DNA of 64,000 bases from a virus, in the IMG/VR virus record IMGVR_UViG_3300030060_006317, positions 1-64,000 of that record. The stretch is one strand, 5' to 3'. The notes under the pieces were generated by a model. The model made no database searches, was not told the DNA's origin, and saw only the letters and a program-made list of their open reading frames with translations. This document shows positions 34,932 through 42,619 of the stretch, piece by piece. Made by a program: the position numbers and the translations under genes. Each line of letters begins with the position of its first letter. The stretch's first letter is position 1.

Positions 34932-36785
34932 ATGGATTTGGAGAAAAAGATCTTATCAGATATAACGGTTCACATGAAGTATGCCCGATATCTCGAAAAT
35001 AAAAACCGTAGAGAAAATTGGGACGAATTGGTAACTCGTAATATGGAAATGCATATTAAAAAGTTTCCAAAATTAGAAAAAGAAATTAGAAAAAATTATG
35101 AGTTTGTTTATGATAAGAAGGTTCTTCCATCAATGCGCTCAATGCAATTTGGAGGTAAACCAATTGAAGTTTCTCCGAACAGGATATTTAATTGTGCTTA
35201 TGCACCAGCAGATGATCCGAGAGTTTTTGGAGAGATCATGTTTCTTCTTCTTGGCGGAACTGGTGTGGGTTATTCTGTGCAAAAACATCACGTTGAAAAC
35301 TTACCCGAGATACGAAGACCCACTAATAGAAGCAGAAGGTTTCTCATTGGAGATTCAATTGAAGGATGGGCGGACGCAGTTAAATTACTAATGCAGTCTT
35401 ACTTTAAAGGTACTTCAAAAATAAGATTTGACTTCTCAGATATCCGTCCAAAGGGAGCTAGACTAGTTACATCCGGCGGAAAGGCTCCAGGTCCACAACC
35501 GCTTAGAGAATGTTTGGTAAAAGTAGAGGGAATTTTAGATGCTAAAGAAAATGGTGACAAACTCACTCCTATTGAGGTGCATGATATCATCTGTCATATT
35601 GCCGATGCTGTTCTGGCGGGAGGTATTCGCCGCGCTGCTCTCATTTCTTTATTCTCGGCTGATGACGAAGAAATGCTCGGAGCCAAAACTGGAGCATGGT
35701 GGGAACTCAATCCCCAACGTGGACGAGCTAACAACTCCGTAGTTGTAATGCGGCACCGCATTGACAAGCCGACTTTTATGGATTTGTGGAAGCGAGTTGA
35801 AGAATCAAGATCTGGAGAGCCGGGATTTTATTTCTCCAATGATAAAGAGTGGGGTTGTAACCCTTGTTGCGAAATTGGCTTGAGGCCTTTTCAATTTTGT
35901 AACTTAGTTGAAATAAATGTTTCAGATGTTGCAGACCAAGTAGACCTCAATCAAAGAGCAGCCGCTGCAAGCTTCATAGGCACCCTTCAAGCGTCTTATA
36001 CTGACTTTCACTACCTAAGACCTGTTTGGAAGCGTACAACAGAAAGAGACTCCCTTATTGGTGTATCTATGACTGGGATAGCTTCAGGCGGAGTATTAGA
36101 TTTGGATATGTCCGAAGCTTCTTTGCAAGTATCAAAAGAGAATAATCGAGTGGCAAGTGCCATCGGCATCAGACCAGCCGCCCGACAAACTTGTGTAAAG
36201 CCTGCTGGAACAACATCTCTCACTCTTGGAACTTCAAGTGGAATCCATGCGTGGCACAATGACTATTATATACGTAGATTACGCGTTGGAAAGAATGAAG
36301 CAATTTACCAATATATTACCCAGAATCTCCCAGAATTGATTGAGGATTGTCGATTCCGACCTCATGATACTGCTATTCTTTCTGTTCCTCAAAAATCTCC
36401 TGCCGGGGCAATAACGCGTCACGAGAGTGCTATTGATTTGCTCGAGAGAGTAAAGAAGGTTTCCAATGAATGGATTAGGCCTGGTCATAAAAATGGTAGC
36501 AATACTCATAATGTATCAGCCACGGTAACTATTAAAGATGGAGAGTGGGAAAACGTTGGAGAGTGGATGTGGAAAAATAGAAAAGTATACAATGGATTGT
36601 CCGTTCTTCCACATGATGGCGGTACATATATTCAAGCTCCATTTGAAGATTGTAGTAAAGAAACTTATGAAAACATGCTCTCATTACTAAAAAATGTAGA
36701 TTTGGACCTAGTTATAGAGACAACAGATGAAACTGATTTAAGCGGAGAGATCGCTTGTGGCGGTGGCGCCTGTGAAATTTTCTAA
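34932..36785 (+). CDS. nrdJ: adenosylcobalamin-dependent (class II) ribonucleotide reductase
   Basis: 617 aa, the single-chain class II type. The catalytic region NPCCEIGLRPFQFCNLVEIN (about 312-331) and the C-terminal redox pair CGGGAC at the very end match the monomeric B12 enzymes such as RtpR. It makes deoxyribonucleotides without oxygen but needs cobalamin. An N-terminal MRSMQFGG and a RRAALISLF segment agree with the family. No separate small subunit is seen. Upstream sequence shows no obvious cobalamin riboswitch. Confidence 0.9.
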   Translation: MDLEKKILSDITVHMKYARYLENKNRRENWDELVTRNMEMHIKKFPKLEKEIRKNYEFVYDKKVLPSMRSMQFGGKPIEVSPNRIFNCAYAPADDPRVFGEIMFLLLGGTGVGYSVQKHHVENLPEIRRPTNRSRRFLIGDSIEGWADAVKLLMQSYFKGTSKIRFDFSDIRPKGARLVTSGGKAPGPQPLRECLVKVEGILDAKENGDKLTPIEVHDIICHIADAVLAGGIRRAALISLFSADDEEMLGAKTGAWWELNPQRGRANNSVVVMRHRIDKPTFMDLWKRVEESRSGEPGFYFSNDKEWGCNPCCEIGLRPFQFCNLVEINVSDVADQVDLNQRAAAASFIGTLQASYTDFHYLRPVWKRTTERDSLIGVSMTGIASGGVLDLDMSEASLQVSKENNRVASAIGIRPAARQTCVKPAGTTSLTLGTSSGIHAWHNDYYIRRLRVGKNEAIYQYITQNLPELIEDCRFRPHDTAILSVPQKSPAGAITRHESAIDLLERVKKVSNEWIRPGHKNGSNTHNVSATVTIKDGEWENVGEWMWKNRKVYNGLSVLPHDGGTYIQAPFEDCSKETYENMLSLLKNVDLDLVIETTDETDLSGEIACGGGACEIF

Positions 36786-36795
36786 GGAGAAAAAT

Positions 36796-36990
36796 ATGAG
36801 AGACCAACTAGAAAAAATTATTGCCAACCTTCAAGGAATCCTTGATGAACTTGACAAAGTTGAAGCAGGATCTTATGGATATAAGTCTGCCGCTCCTCGT
36901 GCAAGAAAGGCTCTTATGGAAGCCTCAAAAGAACTTCGCGATGTAAGAACAATAGTTCAAGAAGTCAAAAATTCTCATGAACAAAAGTAA
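36796..36990 (+). CDS. small histone H1-like (Hc1-type) helical protein
   Basis: 64 aa from the ATG at 36796 (AAGGAG SD). The pattern LDELDKVEAG, then PRARKALMEASKEL and a final helix resembles the N-terminal domain of chlamydial Hc1 and similar small nucleoid proteins, which have a helix-turn-helix with KAAA-RAR-type repeat. It lacks the long basic tail. It may bind DNA or RNA; the match is by eye and weak. Confidence 0.5.
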   Translation: MRDQLEKIIANLQGILDELDKVEAGSYGYKSAAPRARKALMEASKELRDVRTIVQEVKNSHEQK

Positions 36991-36997
36991 ATAATAC

Positions 36998-37026
36998 TTG
37001 ACAATACTACTAAAATGTGCTATACT
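36998..37026 (+). promoter_or_regulatory. sigma70-type promoter
   Basis: TTGACA (36998-37003), 17 nt, TATACT (37021-37026). Its -10 lies inside an inverted repeat. It drives the GroES-like gene. Confidence 0.85.
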
Positions 37027-37040
37027 ATAGACGTATAGCA
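37018..37040 (+). promoter_or_regulatory. inverted repeat over a -10 box (possible operator)
   Basis: Perfect 8-bp inverted repeat TGCTATAC/GTATAGCA around a 7-nt centre, overlapping the -10 and probable start of transcription. A repressor or 5'-end hairpin could act here. Confidence 0.45.
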
Positions 37041-37062
37041 CTTTATTTTTATGGAGGAAAGA

Positions 37063-37353
37063 ATGCATTTTGAACCATTCAATAGACACTTATGGGTAAT
37101 GCCGCAATTAAAAAACTCAACACTTGATGAAAAACTTTTTGTCATGCCTGATGAGTATGTTCCGGCAAAAGATCCATTTACTGTTTGTGAGATTATTGGA
37201 ATATCTGACGATTGCGAATTGCAATTGAAACTTGGCGACACAATTATTGTTGATACCACTACACTTTTGGAATTAAAAGCCAAAAATGAAACTATTTACG
37301 TTGTTCAAGAAAACTACGTCTATGGGAGATTGGAGAATGAAATTAACCAGTAA
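37063..37353 (+). CDS. GroES-like co-chaperonin (gp31-like)
   Basis: 96 aa from the ATG at 37063 (GGAGGA SD; the ATG at 37051 is part of it). The pattern PFNRHLWVMP, then FVMPDEYVPAKDPFTVCEIIG, LKLGDTIIVD and a final YVVQENYVYGRL matches the GroES beta-barrel with a mobile loop (about residues 16-27). GroES and T4 gp31 cap GroEL. The phage also encodes a GroEL at 58842, although far away. Overlaps the next gene by 17 nt. Confidence 0.65.
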   Translation: MHFEPFNRHLWVMPQLKNSTLDEKLFVMPDEYVPAKDPFTVCEIIGISDDCELQLKLGDTIIVDTTTLLELKAKNETIYVVQENYVYGRLENEINQ

Positions 37354-37939
37354 AAAATTAAAACAAATGATTAAAGAGGCTCTAGAGGAAAAAAAGGGTG
37401 CATCAAAGTATGAAGATGTTATCGCAATCCTCGAGGGTAGCAACAAAGATGTTAAAACAATTGGAATCATGTCGGGCCAAAACCCAATGGCCCAAGCATC
37501 ATCTCCTGATGACAACAAGAGACTAAAAACCAGCCTTGAAGAAAGACTGCAAGAACTTGGTCTTGATTTTATTAGAATCGGCGGTAAGTTTATGGGGATC
37601 TTTGAACAATCAGTCCTCATCCTTAACCCAGAAGATGAAGATCAAATGGAAGTTTTGAATAGAGAATATACTCAATGGGGTTTTGTATATGGAGAGAAGT
37701 ATCCAATTGATGCTGAAAAATCTTTTATGGTCTTTACGATGTACGAAGTTGATTATGACAACCCAATGGGACACCGCAAAGCGCCTGGATCAAAGCAGGT
37801 TGGAAAGCCGATTAGAAATCAAGATATGACCAGTACAGATGATAATTATTCCTATATTCCTGGTAAAGGAAATCCTGAAGGTGGAGATCCTAAGGTTAAG
37901 AAGAAATTTGGTTTAGAACTCTATGAAGAGGACCAATGA
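37337..37939 (+). CDS. tagged protein with DUF3293-like domain
   Basis: 200 aa from the ATG at 37337 (GGAG SD), where it gains the MKLTSKKLKQMIKEAL helix shared with six genes at 42-45 kb; M11-I12-K13-E14 offers a possible prohead-protease site. The rest is a globular domain with TIGIMSGQNP, RLQELGLDFIRIGGKF and ESVLILNP-like strands (about residues 35-125), which resembles DUF3293, and a Gly/Lys-rich end. Function unknown. It overlaps thyX by 4 nt (ATGA). Confidence 0.6.
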   Translation: MKLTSKKLKQMIKEALEEKKGASKYEDVIAILEGSNKDVKTIGIMSGQNPMAQASSPDDNKRLKTSLEERLQELGLDFIRIGGKFMGIFEQSVLILNPEDEDQMEVLNREYTQWGFVYGEKYPIDAEKSFMVFTMYEVDYDNPMGHRKAPGSKQVGKPIRNQDMTSTDDNYSYIPGKGNPEGGDPKVKKKFGLELYEEDQ

Positions 37940-38619
37940 AAATTGATCTTTATGACGATGGCATTGGATGTGTTGAATACGTTCAGCATATGGGAGAGGA
38001 CATTACGGTAGTTAACTCCGCTAGGGTGTCATTTGGAGCACACAAGGAGACGATGGATGAAAGAGACAAAAAACTCATCAAATACCTCATCAAACACCGA
38101 CACACCTCAACACTGGAACACAACACTATTACACTTAGGTTTGCTGTACCTTTGTTTGTGCGTTCTCAGCACCATCGTCATAGAACTTGGTCTTATAATG
38201 AAATTTCTCGTCGCTATACTGATGTAGATATTTCTTTTTATGAACCGAAAATGTTTAGAACTCAACACAAGAGTAATCGTCAAGCATCTAGTGATAAATT
38301 GATTAATCCAGAGATACAATGGGATAAAACAACAGCGCATCATTTAGTTACAGCTCATCATAAGAAATCTTTAAGATTATTTGATGATTTAATACTTTCT
38401 GGGGTGTGCCGTGAACAAGCAAGGGGTGTATTGCCACAAAACTTATATACTCATTACTACGGAACAGTAAATCTCAATAATTTATTAAAATTTATTGATC
38501 TTCGTATTCATGAGGGTGCACAATGGGAGATTCAACAAGTCGCAAAGGCTTGTTTGGATATTGTAACAGAAATTTGGCCATTTACCGTTGGTGCATATCG
38601 TGAAATCAGGCAATCCTAA
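37936..38619 (+). CDS. thyX: flavin-dependent thymidylate synthase
   Basis: 227 aa. The ThyX motif region RHRTWSYNEISRRY (81-94) and the surrounding SLEHNTITLRF, with a C-terminal GAQWEIQQVAKA helix, are present. It makes dTMP from dUMP with FADH2, methylene-THF and NADPH, supporting the class II reductase and dUTPase encoded here. ATGA overlap with the upstream gene. Confidence 0.93.
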   Translation: MKIDLYDDGIGCVEYVQHMGEDITVVNSARVSFGAHKETMDERDKKLIKYLIKHRHTSTLEHNTITLRFAVPLFVRSQHHRHRTWSYNEISRRYTDVDISFYEPKMFRTQHKSNRQASSDKLINPEIQWDKTTAHHLVTAHHKKSLRLFDDLILSGVCREQARGVLPQNLYTHYYGTVNLNNLLKFIDLRIHEGAQWEIQQVAKACLDIVTEIWPFTVGAYREIRQS

Positions 38620-38857
38620 ATTTAAAAAAGGAGATCTTGTTTTCTTTCGGAAATTTAAAATTATACCGAAAAAACCTTCTCTGGGAATAGTTGTCTCAGA
38701 GCCTCAATTGATGTTCGTTCATGATTGGGAAATGATACCTCACCCATATAAGAATTATTGGTGTTACAATATAATCGCTGAAGAACAACTATTTAAAGAC
38801 ATACCTGAAGATATGTTAAGGAGTGTTAATGATGAAGATGAAAAATATTCTGAATGA
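38600..38857 (+). CDS. small SH3-like protein
   Basis: 85 aa if the GTG at 38600 is used; TTG at 38588 and GTG at 38591 are alternatives, none with a strong SD. FKKGDLVFF, LGIVVSEPQLMFVHDW and the YNIIAE strand follow the GDxV/GIV pattern of the other small SH3-like proteins here. Overlaps thyX by 20 nt and the next gene by 29 nt. Confidence 0.5.
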   Translation: MKSGNPKFKKGDLVFFRKFKIIPKKPSLGIVVSEPQLMFVHDWEMIPHPYKNYWCYNIIAEEQLFKDIPEDMLRSVNDEDEKYSE

Positions 38858-39587
38858 ATGGAAGAAGTTTACCATTCAAGAAGCAAAAAATGACGGACTA
38901 TATCAAGCTATGCGCGTACAGCCTGGATCTTTAGATATATTTCTTAGACATTTTGTTGAAGATAATCCGCATGCCGATAATAAAATCAGAAGTTGGATTG
39001 AATCAAACTACAAAGACCAAATTGAAGCAGTACGAGAAGAAGATATTCCTCCAACAGACCTTAGAGGACACAGAGATAGACTTACAAAAGTAAAAAACGC
39101 TCTCTACGGAGGTCAGTCATATTGGTGGGCAACTATTTTTCCGGGATATGACGCAGCCAGAGATTTGGTTAATTATAAAACAGAACTTTACTATGATGAT
39201 CTCCGAGCTGCTATTGAAGGTTTACAATATAATGGTAAAGGGTATCGAGAAGTAACTTCTGAAGAATTTGAAGCAATGCCAGAAGAGCAAAGAAATGTTT
39301 CATATGAAAAGCATTTTTGGGAAGATTACTTGGAGAGTTTTTTCAACAACTTTATTGGAGGTACCCAAGCTACGAATACAATGGATTATGTTGGAGCAAA
39401 AGGAGTTCAGACTGGGTTGTTTGGCCAATTGAAAGATTGGTGGATGGGAGGAGAAGGAATGCCTGTGTGGAAAGGTTCTTTTAGAAGGGAGAGAGATGCT
39501 CTCTATCAAGAATTTAGAAGACCACAGGATCCGGAAGAAGGTAGGCAAGAGGTGATACCATCAAAAGAATCCCCGTTCAAAAAATAG
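38829..39587 (+). CDS. possible internal head protein (N-terminal targeting peptide)
   Basis: 252 aa; AAGGAG 5 nt before the ATG at 38829. The N-terminus MKNILNEWKKFTIQEA (residues 4-19) ends in I-Q-E|A, like the T4 internal-protein propeptide site (FIAE|A). The gene at 46456 starts in the same style. The body has aromatic-rich helices (YWWATIFPGYDAARDL, HFWEDYLESFFNNF) and a charged C-terminus. No enzyme family is recognised. The presumed role is a protein carried inside the head. Confidence 0.5.
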   Translation: MMKMKNILNEWKKFTIQEAKNDGLYQAMRVQPGSLDIFLRHFVEDNPHADNKIRSWIESNYKDQIEAVREEDIPPTDLRGHRDRLTKVKNALYGGQSYWWATIFPGYDAARDLVNYKTELYYDDLRAAIEGLQYNGKGYREVTSEEFEAMPEEQRNVSYEKHFWEDYLESFFNNFIGGTQATNTMDYVGAKGVQTGLFGQLKDWWMGGEGMPVWKGSFRRERDALYQEFRRPQDPEEGRQEVIPSKESPFKK

Positions 39588-39610
39588 TCGTCGGTAGAAG
39601 CCTGACAGCC

Positions 39611-40327
39611 ATGTTGTATGCATGGAGAACTCAATCCAAATGTATAATAAAAGATCCCTTATACGTCTTTAAGTTTGATAAGAATTTAAGGAATTTTGAT
39701 TTTTCTTTTATGAACGCTGAGGATCCGAGTCGTTTTTATCATAATTTATCTTTTGCTTTGGCTTTTAGTTCTCTTATGTTGACTCCAAATGATGTATCCT
39801 CATTTCGAGAGGAAGGTGATGAATTTCACTTAATAACAAAGGGCAATAGAAAGATGATACTACAGCCCGATGAAGTTGTTTATTTTGATAAAAATGATTC
39901 TGAAGACTTGATGGTATATGATTTTTTTGACATTAGAGAAATGACCGGCAATAACAAATCTAGAATAGAAGATTATGATTCAAGTTTTGTTAATGAAATA
40001 AATTTTTACAAAAGCAAAAGATCAGGTTTTAATGGAAAAGACCTTGTGTTATCCTCAAGATTAAACACTGGTCAACTTTTGGATGCTGACTATGGCCAAG
40101 GAATAGCTATGATTAAAGCCATACGTATGCTTAAAAATGCTGGTTTAAATGGCAAGTTTGCACATCAACGTGGAGATAAACGATACTACAAGAGAATAAA
40201 GTTGGATTTTTTTAAAAGAGAAGTCTCACCGATAATGGAAAATGACTTAACTTTTAAGCAAGTATATGAAATGAAGCAAGAAGAAGGTGTTCCATGGAAA
40301 ACAATAGAAAAACTAAGACACAGATAG
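39611..40327 (+). CDS. hypothetical protein, true start probably upstream
   Basis: 238 aa from the ATG at 39611, but its frame continues upstream to 39545. The translated upstream part (residues KRIPVQKIVVGRSLTA) reads like a genuine N-terminal strand, with no ATG/GTG/TTG. An AGAGGTGAT SD at 39548-39556 lies 7 nt before an ATC codon at 39560, so initiation at ATC or a shift from the previous gene is possible. The body (DYGQGIAMIKAIRMLKNAG, FAHQRGDKRYY) matches no family I know. It overlaps the nucleotidyltransferase by 34 nt. Confidence 0.6.
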   Translation: MLYAWRTQSKCIIKDPLYVFKFDKNLRNFDFSFMNAEDPSRFYHNLSFALAFSSLMLTPNDVSSFREEGDEFHLITKGNRKMILQPDEVVYFDKNDSEDLMVYDFFDIREMTGNNKSRIEDYDSSFVNEINFYKSKRSGFNGKDLVLSSRLNTGQLLDADYGQGIAMIKAIRMLKNAGLNGKFAHQRGDKRYYKRIKLDFFKREVSPIMENDLTFKQVYEMKQEEGVPWKTIEKLRHR

Positions 40328-41190
40328 ACAATCTTGTCGGCATTATTCCAATTTCTGGTCACGATACTTTTGATTTTAATCAACCTTGGCCAAACTGCAT
40401 GATGCCTATAGGACCAGGATACAATCTGATAGAGGCTGCTGTGGTTGAGTGTGCTTGGGCTGGTTGTAAATCTATATGGATTGTTGTAAATGATGATATT
40501 GCCCCAATAATAAGAAAGACAATTGGAGATTTTTGTGGAGACCCTGTTTGGGCAAACAGAAAGTTTGACCCACACCCAGGAATGTCTAAGAGAAGGATAC
40601 CAATTTATTATGTTGGCATCAACCCAAAAGACAGATACAGGAGAGATTGTATATCGTGGTCCGTTATTCAAGGATCACTCAGCGCCTTTAAGATATTGAC
40701 AAGTATCTCAGAGTGGATGGAGCCATCAAAATATTATGTTTCTTTTCCACATGGTTATTTTACACCTTGGCAACTCCGAGAACATAGAAAAATAATTAAT
40801 TCTTCAAAAAACACAATAATCTCCTTTAATAATAAAACTGTTCTTAATGATAATTTTTGTTCTTTTTCTTTTGGCAAGGATGAATGGATTGAATTCCGTA
40901 AAATTATAAGAAGCGGAACCGGAAAGCGAGTCCCAGGCTCGCACCCAGATGATGAACTTCTTTTGGATCCCAAAGAAAGATGGTCAGCCAGATTTTTTGG
41001 AATAGATAAAGTTTTTGAACCACTTAAGGAAAGTAGTCCTTATGAAATAAAAGTTGATAATTACTTTAATGTTAGAAATTGGGAAGAATATTTAACTTTC
41101 TTAAATATTTCTCGAGACTTAGTGATCAAGAGGCCTTCAAAATCAATCCTCTTTGGAGCAAAATACAATAAGGTAGCAGACGATGATTAG
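40294..41190 (+). CDS. nucleotidyltransferase-like protein
   Basis: 298 aa. LVGIIPISGHDTFDFNQP (about 13-30) and MPIGPGYNLIEAAVVECAWAG (37-57) followed by SIWIVVNDDI resemble the N-terminal Rossmann-type fold of sugar-phosphate nucleotidyltransferases, with the phosphomannomutase-like gene elsewhere in the window. A glycan-nucleotide role is possible. A canonical GxGxR signature is not clear, so the family remains tentative. Confidence 0.55.
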   Translation: MENNRKTKTQIDNLVGIIPISGHDTFDFNQPWPNCMMPIGPGYNLIEAAVVECAWAGCKSIWIVVNDDIAPIIRKTIGDFCGDPVWANRKFDPHPGMSKRRIPIYYVGINPKDRYRRDCISWSVIQGSLSAFKILTSISEWMEPSKYYVSFPHGYFTPWQLREHRKIINSSKNTIISFNNKTVLNDNFCSFSFGKDEWIEFRKIIRSGTGKRVPGSHPDDELLLDPKERWSARFFGIDKVFEPLKESSPYEIKVDNYFNVRNWEEYLTFLNISRDLVIKRPSKSILFGAKYNKVADDD

Positions 41191-41797
41191 TAAACTTAAA
41201 ATTAGAAAACTAATAAGTGAGTATCGTGCTCTAAGATATGAATTGGCAATGGTAGAGGAGATCCTAGAAAAAGGACATTTAGAATTTGAAAAATACTATA
41301 GAAGATGGTGCGCAGAAAACGATGTTGACATAGATCAACTAGGCAATGACAACAAAAGACAGTTAGACTTAGAGTTTATAGAAGCCAAATCAGCAGATTT
41401 AAAAAGAACTCTGAAAGAGTTAGAAGAAGAAGAGATCCAAAAAGATAAATACAAACATTTATTTAAAGAAGTTGCTAAAAAAGTACATCCTGATAGAATT
41501 TCGTCGGATGATTCTCGATATTGGGAATTGAATACAGATTTTAAATTCGCCTCAGATGCAAAATCTAAAGGCGACTGGGGCAGACTCTTGGACATTGCCG
41601 AGAAGCACGGAATATATGCGAGAGACCACGCCGAAGCGTCTTTGGATATGAGAGAATCAATAACAAAATTAGAACAAAAGATAAACAAAGAAAAATCAAC
41701 ATACTCTTGGAAACTACATGAGTGTGAAGATGATGAGAACTGTAAGCAAATGGTTGTAAAAAACTTTCTTCTTCAACTGTTTGGATGGAAGCAGTAA
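41183..41797 (+). CDS. J-domain protein
   Basis: 204 aa. A coiled-coil N-terminus (residues 15-85) leads to a J-like segment, KHLFKEVAKKVHPDR (91-105) with the HPD tripeptide at 102-104, then helices typical of J-domain III/IV. J proteins deliver clients to Hsp70 (DnaK). It has no zinc-finger or C-terminal DnaJ domains, so it may redirect host DnaK to phage targets. It overlaps the nucleotidyltransferase by 8 nt and the next gene. Confidence 0.7.
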   Translation: MISKLKIRKLISEYRALRYELAMVEEILEKGHLEFEKYYRRWCAENDVDIDQLGNDNKRQLDLEFIEAKSADLKRTLKELEEEEIQKDKYKHLFKEVAKKVHPDRISSDDSRYWELNTDFKFASDAKSKGDWGRLLDIAEKHGIYARDHAEASLDMRESITKLEQKINKEKSTYSWKLHECEDDENCKQMVVKNFLLQLFGWKQ

Positions 41798-41799
41798 GA

Positions 41800-41973
41800 A
41801 TGATGGATATTTATGTCGGATGCTTGGTTGTTCACAAACTACCGTCTCGACATAGTGAATTGCAAATTGGAGTTGTACTAGCCATACATCAATATACAGG
41901 GTTTGCAGAAGTAAAGTGGTCTGATGGCAGCACTAGAAAGCATATTATAACTTTGCTAAAACGAATTGCATGA
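41800..41973 (+). CDS. small SH3-like protein
   Basis: 57 aa. IYVGCLVVHK, GVVLAIHQYTG and AEVKWSDGSTRKHIITLL give the G-V, GVV, VKW strands of a KOW/SH3-like barrel. Starts ATG at 41800 or 41803; SD unclear. Overlaps the J-protein gene slightly and precedes the tagged-protein operon. Confidence 0.55.
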   Translation: MMDIYVGCLVVHKLPSRHSELQIGVVLAIHQYTGFAEVKWSDGSTRKHIITLLKRIA

Positions 41974-41974
41974 A

Positions 41975-41983
41975 CTATTTATA
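41975..41983 (+). promoter_or_regulatory. candidate late promoter motif (CTATTTATA)
   Basis: CTATTTATA lies 18 nt before the first gene of the tagged-protein operon. Confidence 0.3.
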
Positions 41984-42001
41984 TCCATATGAGGGTGTGG
42001 T

Positions 42002-42619
42002 ATGAAAATTACTAATGAAGAATTGATTCAAATCATCAAAGAGGAGCTAATCGCTGTCATTGATGAAAAGAAAGGAAAGAAGCGTAAAGCTGCCAAAAAG
42101 AAGCGAAGAAAGAAAAAGAAAGCTAAAAAAGCTAAGAAAGATGCTTGCTATCACAAAGTGAAATCTCGCTATGATGTGTGGCCATCTGCTTATGCTTCCG
42201 GTGCTCTTGTTAAGTGCCGCAAGGTTGGAGCTGCCAACTGGGGCAACTCAAAGAAAGAAGGTTTAGACGAAGAGTTTAAGCCACACGATATGTATGACCC
42301 AGAGACTGGCGAGAAGCACGATGCCGAAGTTGAAGCCGATCATGTTGATATGGCAGGCAAGGGCTTCGTCCATGTTGATCCGAAGAAGATTGAGAAGATC
42401 CTCCGTGATGAAGGCGGCGCTGCTGGAATGGATCCGTTCCTGAAAGAGTTCGGAGAAGAGATGGAAGAGGAAATTCTCAAAGCATTGGAAGAAATGCCAA
42501 GTGTCGCTCAACACGAAGATGGAGACTACATCCTTGATGATGACAAAGACGTCAACCTTCAAGAAGCAAAGAACTGTGGATGTGGCCAAGATCCCTGCAA
42601 GACTTACGGAAAACAATAA
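42002..42619 (+). CDS. tagged basic protein 1 (probable internal head protein)
   Basis: 205 aa. N-terminus MKITNEELIQIIKEEL (I12-K13-E14 site) is followed by an extremely basic Lys/Arg stretch (about residues 22-46), the segment YHKVKSRYDVWPSAYASGAL (about 50-69) with a CRKVGAANWG continuation, then an acidic half with Glu/Asp repeats. The KSRYxVWPSAYASGALVKCRKVG motif is one I have seen in other phage virion proteins, though no function is established that I know of. A DNA- or core-binding role inside the head is inferred. It starts the tandem tagged operon. Confidence 0.6.
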   Translation: MKITNEELIQIIKEELIAVIDEKKGKKRKAAKKKRRKKKKAKKAKKDACYHKVKSRYDVWPSAYASGALVKCRKVGAANWGNSKKEGLDEEFKPHDMYDPETGEKHDAEVEADHVDMAGKGFVHVDPKKIEKILRDEGGAAGMDPFLKEFGEEMEEEILKALEEMPSVAQHEDGDYILDDDKDVNLQEAKNCGCGQDPCKTYGKQ

